Shown: positions 7,137 through 13,198 of the stretch, piece after piece
Position numbering within the stretch: the stretch's first letter is position 1
Layout: every line of letters begins with the position of its first letter
Assembly: GCA_036821485.1 (NCBI GenBank)
Contig: DAISJM010000069.1
Span: 1-13,198, forward strand
Source: DAISJM01 sp036821485
Lineage (GTDB): Bacteria > Verrucomicrobiota > Kiritimatiellia > CAIQIC01 > JAGNIJ01
DNA length: 13,198 nt
Reading direction: 5' to 3'
The notes under the pieces: generated by a model
Told to the model about the DNA's origin: nothing
Seen by the model: the letters and a program-made list of their open reading frames with translations, nothing else
Databases searched by the model: none
Program-made: the position numbers and the translations under genes

Positions 7137-8288
7137 ATGAATCCAGTTCACAAACTTCTGTCGAGCCGATGGGTGCCGCTGCCGCATTCCCTTGTGCTGG
7201 AAGTGACGTCGTTCTGCAACCTGCGCTGTCGCATGTGCCCGAAGACGCACGGTGCAGTGAACACCCCGGAAAACTGCGTGATGTCCAAGGAAGTGTTCAA
7301 CAAAGTGTCGCGCCTGTTTCCCCACATCAGCGCGGTTGAGCTCAGCGGTCTTTGGGGTGAGGTGTTCATGCACCCCGATCTCTATCTTTACATGCTCGAG
7401 GAGCTCAAGCGGTATCCGATCGTGGTGTCGACCATCTCCAACGGGACCTTGCTGAAGGATGCCACGGCCAAACGGCTGGTCGAACTTGGGCTGGATCGGC
7501 TGGTGGTGAGCATGGATGCAGCCACGCCGGAGACCTACGCGCACATTCGGCCGCCGGGCAAGTTGGAGGATGTCGTGCGCGGGCTTGAATCGCTATCGCG
7601 GTGGAAGAAGGAACTCCACAAGGCGCTGCCGCGCCTGGAGTTGGTGTTTCTCGGTATGCATTCGAACATCCATGAATTTCCGGAATTCGTTCGGCTGGCG
7701 CAGAAGGTGGGGGCGGCCAAGGTTAGCCTGCAGGCGCTGGGTGAATATGATCAGGTACGTGGCGAGTCGGTGGCGAAGAACTACAAGGACCTCGGCCGCA
7801 AGATCTTTGCGGAGGCCTCGGAGGTCGCCAAGGCTGCCGGCATGGAGATCGAGCTCTTCCCATGCGATCAGTTCGACGAATCACGGGGTGATCGCAATGC
7901 GGCCAGCAGCAAGGATCGCCTGTACAAGCACTGCCTTGATCCCTGGACCAAGACCGTGATCACGACGTCCGGCGATGTGTTGCCGTGCTGTTCGGGGACG
8001 CGTCCGTTGGGCAATGTGCTTCACCAGGATCTGGAGACGATCTGGTATGGCGACGGCTACGCCGGTCTTCGGGAACTGATTCGGACCTGCAACCCGCCGG
8101 GCATGTGTCGCGCGTGCACGGGCATGCCGTGGGCGGAGCAGTCCTTGCGCAAAGACCTCCAACTGGTTGGCTATCTCGCCGGCATCAAGCTGAATCGGCG
8201 CATGGGGAAGTCGAAGCTTTACCAGGCAGTGAAGCCGACCCTCAAACGGGTTCGCAATGCGCTCGTCGGGCGCAGTCCCGGAACATGA
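7137..8288 (+). CDS. Radical SAM protein with C-terminal SPASM domain
   Basis: An iron-sulfur enzyme that cleaves S-adenosylmethionine to start radical chemistry; cytoplasmic. With ATG at 7137 it has 383 residues. The radical SAM cluster motif CxxxCxxC is at Cys27, Cys31 and Cys34 (SFCNLRCRMCP). LSGLWGEVFMHPDL at about 69-82 corresponds to the family's GGEP-type strand, and a barrel strand RLVVSMDAATPETY follows. The C-terminal part has a SPASM-like cysteine set for auxiliary Fe-S clusters: Cys266, Cys284, Cys285, Cys318, Cys324, Cys327. A basic tail (about 350-380) follows. A GTG at 7116, overlapping the amidase stop TAG by one base, is an alternative start; neither start has a strong ribosome site. 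No candidate precursor peptide lies beside it, so a RiPP role is not supported. The substrate is unknown. Confidence 0.9.
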   Translation: MNPVHKLLSSRWVPLPHSLVLEVTSFCNLRCRMCPKTHGAVNTPENCVMSKEVFNKVSRLFPHISAVELSGLWGEVFMHPDLYLYMLEELKRYPIVVSTISNGTLLKDATAKRLVELGLDRLVVSMDAATPETYAHIRPPGKLEDVVRGLESLSRWKKELHKALPRLELVFLGMHSNIHEFPEFVRLAQKVGAAKVSLQALGEYDQVRGESVAKNYKDLGRKIFAEASEVAKAAGMEIELFPCDQFDESRGDRNAASSKDRLYKHCLDPWTKTVITTSGDVLPCCSGTRPLGNVLHQDLETIWYGDGYAGLRELIRTCNPPGMCRACTGMPWAEQSLRKDLQLVGYLAGIKLNRRMGKSKLYQAVKPTLKRVRNALVGRSPGT

Positions 8289-8306
8289 GCCAGCCTCGTG
8301 CGGTCG

Positions 8307-8759
8307 TCAGCTGGCGGCCTTGAACGCGGCGGCGAGGATGAAGATGAGGAACAGTATCGCGCCGGCAATCAACAGTCCTATGGCAACTTGAATCAGGCTG
8401 ATGAGGCAGGCCTGTCCATAGTTGATCCGTTCACCCTCTGCATTGCGCAGCAGCATGGCGTTCACGCCCGCACCGGCAAAGAAGGCCAACACTACGGAGA
8501 CCGCCGTGGCGGCGAACTTCATTTCCATGCCCGCGAAACCCGCAAGCTTGAGTGTGAGGTCGAGGACGAAGCCGATGATGAACCCAACCAGGTAGCCAAG
8601 GAAGGCGGCCGCGTAGGCAGTGCCGTAGTCCTGCTTGACCTTGACGACGATGCGGGCTGCCAGTTGGATGATCAATGCGCCGATGAGAGAACCGATGGCT
8701 GCTCCGACGAGATTGCCGATGATCTCCCCGCCCGCTTTGGCCAATGTCATTGAGTCCAT
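8307..8759 (-). CDS. Small four-helix membrane protein of unknown function
   Basis: A 150-residue, strongly hydrophobic product with four predicted membrane spans at about residues 12-34, 48-69, 82-104 and 117-145. The first span is a glycine zipper (GNLVGAAIGSLIGALI), and a second glycine-rich stretch GYLVGFIIGFVL lies in span two. Such packing motifs favour tight helix contacts or oligomers. Loops are short, with a basic RIVVKVKQ between spans 1 and 2 and a polar RNAEGERINYGQ before span 4. ATG at 8759 has AAGGGAGG well placed upstream. It lies 72 bp downstream of addA on the same strand with a candidate promoter of its own, and converges with the radical SAM gene (18 bp between stops). I do not recognise a family. 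Confidence 0.8.
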   Translation of the reverse strand: MDSMTLAKAGGEIIGNLVGAAIGSLIGALIIQLAARIVVKVKQDYGTAYAAAFLGYLVGFIIGFVLDLTLKLAGFAGMEMKFAATAVSVVLAFFAGAGVNAMLLRNAEGERINYGQACLISLIQVAIGLLIAGAILFLIFILAAAFKAAS

Positions 8760-8796
8760 GTGCGCCTCCCTTGAGTGTCCGACCTCTTATGGTCAG

Positions 8797-8825
8797 ATTG
8801 TTGCCAGCCTGCGGTTATATTTCAA
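8797..8825 (-). promoter_or_regulatory. Candidate promoter of the membrane-protein gene
   Basis: On the minus strand TTGAAA (8825-8820, five of six) and AACAAT (8802-8797, four of six) are separated by 17 bases in the 72-bp gap after addA. The predicted start near 8790 leaves a leader of about 30 bases with AAGGGAGG. Activity is inferred. Confidence 0.35.
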
Positions 8826-8831
8826 GAATGA

Positions 8832-11800
8832 TCAGACCCGCACACTGCCCGCAATACGGTCCAGGTTCAGGGCTGCGGCTACGGCTGAACCGGCGCATGT
8901 GTTGTCTGCCGGTACCGGAATGAATTCAACGGAGTTGCGTCGCACGGCGACCATGAACGCGTCGGCGGCATCGCCTCCGGGCACGCCGCGGCGGAGTGCC
9001 TCGAGGTAGAGATTCAACTGCAGGCCGTAACGGGCGACGAGGTGGTCGGCCGGCTCCTCCGTGAATTTGTAGTCCATGACCTGCCACCGGCCATTTGGGC
9101 TGCGAAAAAGAAGGTCCATGGTGCCGTCCACGATGAGCGTCACATCATCGCTCTTCAGGGTCATGGCGAAGGGCCACTCGGCCTGCAGGGCGGTAGCGCC
9201 TGCGGCTGCGCGTTGCAGGATGGGTACAGCTCGTTCGAGCCGGGTGAGGAGGTCGCGGATGTCGGCCCTTGAGGGCGAACCCTCCCATGCGGTTTTGGCA
9301 AGGGCGTGGAGGTCGCCGTGCCAGCCATGCAGGGCCAATTGCTCAAATACAGCGTGGCCGGCGGTACCGAATTCCGCGTAGGTTCCGGCGACGTCCTGAT
9401 CACCGGGAATCCGTGGTGTCTGCTCGCCCGCCTCCGAGGCGTCGGGCGACCGGGCTTGGTTGACCCAGAATGGCTCGGACTCGGGTAAGGCCGTCTTTAC
9501 GTAGCCGGAGGGATCGCTGTGATAAGCGGAGAGCGTGGTGGCCGGGTAGCGGAGTACGCGGGCGCGCGGGAGTGGAGCGGGGAAGCGCTCGGTTGCCGCC
9601 GCAAAATGTGCGGGAGTGGGGAGTTGTCGTCGCGAGGGACGCTGCGCGGCGCCGGGCAAGTGCGTGTTCACGGCGGCCTCGAGCTCGCCATGGCTGCGGC
9701 TCGTAAGCAGCTTGTCGCGTTCCGGTGTGTCGGTGATGAATTGCTGTAGATACGAGCGCCATTCGGGCAGTTTCTTCGCGCTTGAGTCTCCGGACAGCAC
9801 AACGAGATCGCGGGCGCGGGTCAGCGCGACGTAGAAGACATTACGCGACTCGGCGCTGCGTACGTCGGCCATGGCCGTCCGGGCATCCGTGAAGCCGGGC
9901 GACAAAACGGCGCCGCGCCTGATGTCCTCGGTTTTGACGCAGAGCCGCGCGGTGTCGTCCCCGGACTGGGCGAGGAGTGCCCACGCGGTGTCCGCGGGGA
10001 GTCGGGCGGAGAGCTCGGGCACGAAGACGACGCGCGCAGTAAGCCCTTTGGCCCCGTGCACGGTCATGATGGTGACCACATTCTGATCGGGGTCGAGCAG
10101 GGCCGCCTCCGCGATCGGCGGTGGATCGTCGATATAGCGCTGGAGCAACTCGACCACGTCGGCGATCAAAACGGTGCCGCCGCGTTCGGCCTGCCTGAGC
10201 CAATCGATGAGCTTCTTCAGGTTGGCGAGGCGCTGCCCTCCGCGGAAGGCTCCAGCTAGCACCGCGTCGTAACCCGTTTGGGCGATGAGGTCGCGCAGGA
10301 GGTCGGAGGGCAGACGGGCATCGCACTGCGCGCGGTACATGCGAAGAAGGGCGCGCGCGAGGGCGAGTCGCTCGGCCTGCTCGGGCGCAAGGTCCAGCTT
10401 GGACATGTCGAGTTTGCCCTCATCCGAAGCGAAGGATCGCAGCCGGGGCTCGTCAAAGCGTGCGTCGTGCCAGCCGAGGCGGTCGATGCTCTCATCGGAC
10501 AGGCCGACCCAAGGCGACCTCAGAAAACCGACCATATTGATGGCATCGATGGGGTGAGTCAGCGCGCGGAGGAACAGGAGGATGTCCTTGGCCTCGGGCT
10601 GGGTGAAGAGGCCGGTGCCGCGCCCGCCGATCCGGTACGGAATGCCATGCTGGCGAAGGACGTGCTCGAGCACCTGCTGCTGTGTGGTTCGCCGGAGCAG
10701 GATCAGGATGTCGGCGTAGCGATAGACGTTCTCTTCGTTGGTGGGCTTGAATATGCCGGCGACCTCGTCATAGCGGAAACGCGGGCGGAACTCGGCAGGG
10801 CCGTTCACGAGCAAGAGGATGCGGCGTGCAATGGACGTCATCTCCAGATTGACCCGCTGCTGGCTGTCGAGGTCCGGCTCATCCGCTTCGTCGTCGGAGC
10901 CCTCGTCCTTGTCGGCGTCGCTCTGTGCTGTTGCCGTATCGCCTGTAAGAAATTCAAAGCAGGGCCGCTCCTTGGCCGCGACCACGGCCTTCTTCTCAGC
11001 GGCGGGCGTCAGGCGTTCATCCTCCGTGTAGGCCTCGCCGTACACGATCTCGAACATTCGGTTCACGACATCGAGAAGCACGTCCTTGCTTCGGAAGCTG
11101 GCCCGGAGCGCAATGTGGTGATGTCGCTTCGTGCGGGCAATGTGGTGTTCGAGGTCGGGCATGACCTTGGGATCGGCATTGCGCCACGCGTAGATGGATT
11201 GCTTGGTATCGCCGCAGATGACGAGGTGGTTCGATGCGGGATCCCACAGATTCATCAGGATGTCGCATTGCACACGGGAGGTGTCCTGCACCTCGTCGAT
11301 GATGACGTAGTCATACAACGCATGCGCGGCGGGCAGATCGCGTAACACATCGCGCGTGCGGGTCAGCAGGTCCTCGAAGTCGAGGCCGCCGGCCTGTTTC
11401 TTGCGCTCGGCATATCGGGCAGCGACGCCGGCGAGGTATCGGGCGAAAGCCCGGATCGAGGGGAAGTGGACGCGGTAAGCGGCGGTTTCGAGAACGGTGG
11501 ACACCAGCCGCTTGAGTTCCTTGTTGACGGCTTCAAGGCCGGTCCCGCGAACGGTCGTCCCGGCGTTCTTGAGCTCGCGCGCGAAGGCTTCAAGCTCTTC
11601 CGTTTTCCAATCCTTGGAAAATCCACCCAGCAGTTTTTCCAAGGATTGGAAAACTACCGCCGCGGTCGAAGGCAGTTTGCCGTCCTTGCGGTTGGAGCGC
11701 GCGCGTTTGAAGTCTTCGAGAAGCCGCTCGAAATCGGCGCGGGTGATGGTGTGCACGGGCGGAGGTAGCAGGGCCTCGGCCGTTGCAAGATCGACGCCGC

Positions 11801-12425
11801 GGCTGGCGGCCTGGCCGAGTAGCGCGCGGGTGATGTCGACAAGGGACGACGCATATTCGCCGCCAAGCACGCGAACGTTGTGACAGAAGGCGGCGAAGTC
11901 GGGATCGTATGGCGACTCGGGAGCGGGCGTGCCGGCGGACGGCGGATTGAGACGAGCGAGCAGTTCCTCGCGCGAGGCGTCATCCAGAAGGGTGGAGGTT
12001 TGTTCCTGATCGAGCACGGCAAAGCCGGGTGGGATGCCGGCCTCAAGCGCGCGTTCGCGCAGCAGTCCGGAGCAGAATGAGTGGATGGTGCATATCTGTG
12101 CAGAGGGGAGGCTTTGCAGCACCGAAGCGCACTGGCGGAAATCCTCATCGTTGCCTGCCCGTTCCGCATCGTGCCGCGCCTTGAGCACGAGTTGGGTGAC
12201 GCGCGTACGCAGTTCTGCCGCGGCGTTGTCCGTGAACGTCATCAACAGGATTCGGCGCGGATCGACGCAAGGACCGCCCTCACGTCCGGCAGGGTCAAAG
12301 ATACACACGGTGCTGCCGTCGGCTGCGCGCGTTTCGTAACGGCGGCCGAGCACCATGTGAACATAGAGGTTGGTCACCTGGTACGTCTTGCCGGTTCCGG
12401 CGGAGGCATGGAAGATGATGTTCAT
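8832..12425 (-). CDS. addA: AddA-type UvrD-family helicase/nuclease
   Basis: The helicase-nuclease subunit of an AddAB (RecBCD-equivalent) complex, which unwinds and resects DNA ends for recombination repair; 1197 residues, within the usual AddA range. Helicase motifs in order: Walker A ASAGTGKT (7-14), Ia LMTFTDNAAAEL (61-72), TIHSFC (113-118), Walker B IIDEVQDTS (375-383), III CGDTKQSIYAWR (404-415), IV ALRASFRS (439-446), V TVHGAKGL (788-795), VI YVALTRAR (865-872). The C-terminal nuclease is complete: GTAGHAVFE with His1024, VDGTMD with Asp1104, MDYK with Asp1118 and Lys1120, and QLNLY with Gln1136 and Tyr1140. Odd points: an acidic low-complexity insert at about 496-523, and residues 259-274 encoded by a double palindrome. 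The start overlaps the upstream stop as ATGA and has an unusually strong ribosome site. Motif V (GAKGL) resembles alphaproteobacterial AddA more than E. coli RecB. Confidence 0.92.
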   Translation of the reverse strand: MNIIFHASAGTGKTYQVTNLYVHMVLGRRYETRAADGSTVCIFDPAGREGGPCVDPRRILLMTFTDNAAAELRTRVTQLVLKARHDAERAGNDEDFRQCASVLQSLPSAQICTIHSFCSGLLRERALEAGIPPGFAVLDQEQTSTLLDDASREELLARLNPPSAGTPAPESPYDPDFAAFCHNVRVLGGEYASSLVDITRALLGQAASRGVDLATAEALLPPPVHTITRADFERLLEDFKRARSNRKDGKLPSTAAVVFQSLEKLLGGFSKDWKTEELEAFARELKNAGTTVRGTGLEAVNKELKRLVSTVLETAAYRVHFPSIRAFARYLAGVAARYAERKKQAGGLDFEDLLTRTRDVLRDLPAAHALYDYVIIDEVQDTSRVQCDILMNLWDPASNHLVICGDTKQSIYAWRNADPKVMPDLEHHIARTKRHHHIALRASFRSKDVLLDVVNRMFEIVYGEAYTEDERLTPAAEKKAVVAAKERPCFEFLTGDTATAQSDADKDEGSDDEADEPDLDSQQRVNLEMTSIARRILLLVNGPAEFRPRFRYDEVAGIFKPTNEENVYRYADILILLRRTTQQQVLEHVLRQHGIPYRIGGRGTGLFTQPEAKDILLFLRALTHPIDAINMVGFLRSPWVGLSDESIDRLGWHDARFDEPRLRSFASDEGKLDMSKLDLAPEQAERLALARALLRMYRAQCDARLPSDLLRDLIAQTGYDAVLAGAFRGGQRLANLKKLIDWLRQAERGGTVLIADVVELLQRYIDDPPPIAEAALLDPDQNVVTIMTVHGAKGLTARVVFVPELSARLPADTAWALLAQSGDDTARLCVKTEDIRRGAVLSPGFTDARTAMADVRSAESRNVFYVALTRARDLVVLSGDSSAKKLPEWRSYLQQFITDTPERDKLLTSRSHGELEAAVNTHLPGAAQRPSRRQLPTPAHFAAATERFPAPLPRARVLRYPATTLSAYHSDPSGYVKTALPESEPFWVNQARSPDASEAGEQTPRIPGDQDVAGTYAEFGTAGHAVFEQLALHGWHGDLHALAKTAWEGSPSRADIRDLLTRLERAVPILQRAAAGATALQAEWPFAMTLKSDDVTLIVDGTMDLLFRSPNGRWQVMDYKFTEEPADHLVARYGLQLNLYLEALRRGVPGGDAADAFMVAVRRNSVEFIPVPADNTCAGSAVAAALNLDRIAGSVRV
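11602..11654. repeat. Paired palindromic (REP-like) element inside addA
   Basis: Two exact 20-bp arms in inverted orientation (11602-11621 and 11635-11654) with a 13-bp centre. Each arm is itself a hyphenated palindrome, TTTTCCAA-N3-TTGGAAAA. The unit is thus two small hairpins that together can form one large hairpin, the arrangement of REP doublets. It is translated in frame as addA residues 259-274. No other copy is visible in the window. Confidence 0.9.
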
Positions 12426-13198
12426 CTTGCATCACCTCCGTCAGCGGCGGCCGCACCCTCGAGCGCCCGGACATCCACGCGGCAGATATGTTTGAAGTCG
12501 CAATAGGTGCAATCGAGTGGGTCCACGGAGAAATCGGCGTCGGCCAATCGGCTGATGTTTTGTGCGAGACGAGAGAGGAATGATTCAGATATCGGCAGCC
12601 CGTTCGCGGCGCTGAGCGTCAGCGGGATACGTTTCTTGGCGAGTTGCGTCATGACCTTTTTCAGGTCCCGATCCTGCACGTGATAGACCGCGCTGGTGAG
12701 GGCGTTGATCGCGGGCTCGTTGTGTGTGCCGAAGAAATATTCCTGCGCGGCAAATGCGTAGATCGGGAGCTGGCAGTTGAGGTTCTCGGATATCTCCTCC
12801 GCGTAGACGGGCAGAGATTTGTGACCGCGGGAGCTTCCCTTGTAGTCGATGACGAGGAGGTGGGAAAGCCGTCGGTCCTCGCCGAAGATGAGGTCCACGC
12901 GGTCGATCTGACCATGCACGCAGACGGGGATGTCGTCGCGCAAGGTGAGGGGTGGGGCATCCGGCTCGGCGCGGTCGAACTGGGAGCCCAGTTGCAGCAG
13001 ATAGTTGTCGAAGTAGTCCTCGAGCAAGATCTGGCCGAAGGCTTCCTTCGACTTGAAGTAGTGATAGAAGGAGCCCTTGGGAACGCCCGCGCGCCCGAGA
13101 ATCTCGTCGAGCCCGGAAGCCGAGAAGCCCTTTTCGGTAAGGACCTCCAGGCCGGCGCGCAGCAGCAGATCGCGGGTGCCCACGAGGTCATCACGCGA
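12422..13198 (-). CDS. TetR-type HTH fused to an AddB C-terminal Fe-S nuclease domain (5' end at window edge)
   Basis: Numbering from GTG at 13183 (253 residues). The frame stays open for five more codons to the window edge, so the true start may lie outside. Residues 1-63 are a NemR/AcuR-like TetR N-terminal domain: TRDLLLRAG, LTEKGFSASGLDEIL, then RAGVPKGSFYHYFKSKEAFG. From about residue 64 the sequence is a RecB/AddB-type PD-(D/E)XK nuclease: HGQIDRVDLI (Asp97), VIDYKG (Asp113, Lys115), CQLPIYAFAA (Gln138, Tyr142), and a C-terminal Cys225-x2-Cys228-x5-Cys234. That last spacing is the Fe-S triad of AddB. What is missing is the AddB helicase-like N terminus, the first Fe-S cysteine and the GxxxH strand of the nuclease. 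Overlap with addA agrees with a former addB. It could be a real fusion, a decayed addB, or a contig chimera; an active AddB is unlikely as drawn. Confidence 0.75.
   Translation of the reverse strand, partial: SRDDLVGTRDLLLRAGLEVLTEKGFSASGLDEILGRAGVPKGSFYHYFKSKEAFGQILLEDYFDNYLLQLGSQFDRAEPDAPPLTLRDDIPVCVHGQIDRVDLIFGEDRRLSHLLVIDYKGSSRGHKSLPVYAEEISENLNCQLPIYAFAAQEYFFGTHNEPAINALTSAVYHVQDRDLKKVMTQLAKKRIPLTLSAANGLPISESFLSRLAQNISRLADADFSVDPLDCTYCDFKHICRVDVRALEGAAAADGGDAR
12431..12439 (-). promoter_or_regulatory. Full-length Shine-Dalgarno of addA
   Basis: GGAGGTGAT on the minus strand is a perfect complement to the 16S rRNA 3' tail. It lies in the last codons of the upstream nuclease-domain gene; its GGAGG core is 9 bases before the addA ATG. 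Together with the ATGA overlap this indicates translational coupling with efficient re-initiation. Confidence 0.75.
12978..12993. repeat. Short inverted repeat at the TetR/nuclease junction
   Basis: AACTGGG-AG-CCCAGTT forms a 7-bp perfect inverted repeat with a 2-base centre. On the minus strand it encodes the residues around 64-68, which is where TetR-like sequence gives way to nuclease-like sequence. It may be chance, or a recombination or template-switch point. Confidence 0.5.

Noticed and set aside
10278..11345. Plus-strand ORF of 355 codons inside addA
   Set aside because: It is the mirror of the AddA frame, whose helicase motifs are present through this whole stretch.

Overview
The window looks like a moderately GC-rich (about 60% by eye) bacterial chromosome fragment from an uncultured, Gram-negative-type lineage. 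My best guess is the Verrucomicrobiota/Kiritimatiellota side of the PVC group. The hints are a small lipoprotein carrying a 'YxV.RS..L..G.W..V..G..L.GTGE..SFTD...FYRL'-like module that I associate with that group, many signal peptides and lipoboxes, and a TTTTCCAA-N3-TTGGAAAA palindrome pair that I recall as dispersed there. This placement is inference. The odd length and genes cut at both edges suggest a whole metagenomic contig.

Layout from left to right. A minus-strand FGGY carbohydrate kinase is cut by the left edge (1-948). A divergent oxidative-stress/iron pair follows: thiol peroxidase tpx (minus, 1081-1587) and a ferroxidase-competent ferritin (plus, 1733-2233), separated by 145 bp that hold inverted TGTATATTG elements. 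The ferritin ends at a near-ideal intrinsic terminator (2256-2290). Next comes a plus-strand pair of exported proteins of unknown function (2394-3170 and 3179-3532). Convergent to it is a minus-strand pair: a TPR protein (4575-5945) followed by an endonuclease/exonuclease/phosphatase-family lipoprotein (3542-4564). Divergent from the TPR gene is a plus-strand pair: an exported N-acetylmuramoyl-L-alanine amidase (6112-7116) and a radical SAM/SPASM enzyme (7137-8288). The right third is minus strand. It holds a small four-helix membrane protein (8307-8759), a complete AddA-type helicase-nuclease (8832-12425) and, translationally coupled upstream of it by an ATGA overlap, a protein with the C-terminal Fe-S nuclease domain of AddB whose N terminus has been replaced by a TetR/NemR-type DNA-binding domain (12422-right edge).

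Functionally the window mixes housekeeping themes: peroxide defence and iron storage, envelope maintenance (amidase, lipoproteins) and double-strand-break end processing (AddAB). I see no tRNA, rRNA, CRISPR array, transposase or prophage gene, and no convincing new multi-gene system. The two observations most worth a second look are the TetR-AddB-nuclease junction near 12985, which is either a genuine chimeric gene or an assembly/amplification chimera, and a 53-bp double palindrome read through in frame inside addA. No gene-free stretch exceeds 170 bases; the gap 949-1080 shows no recognisable element.
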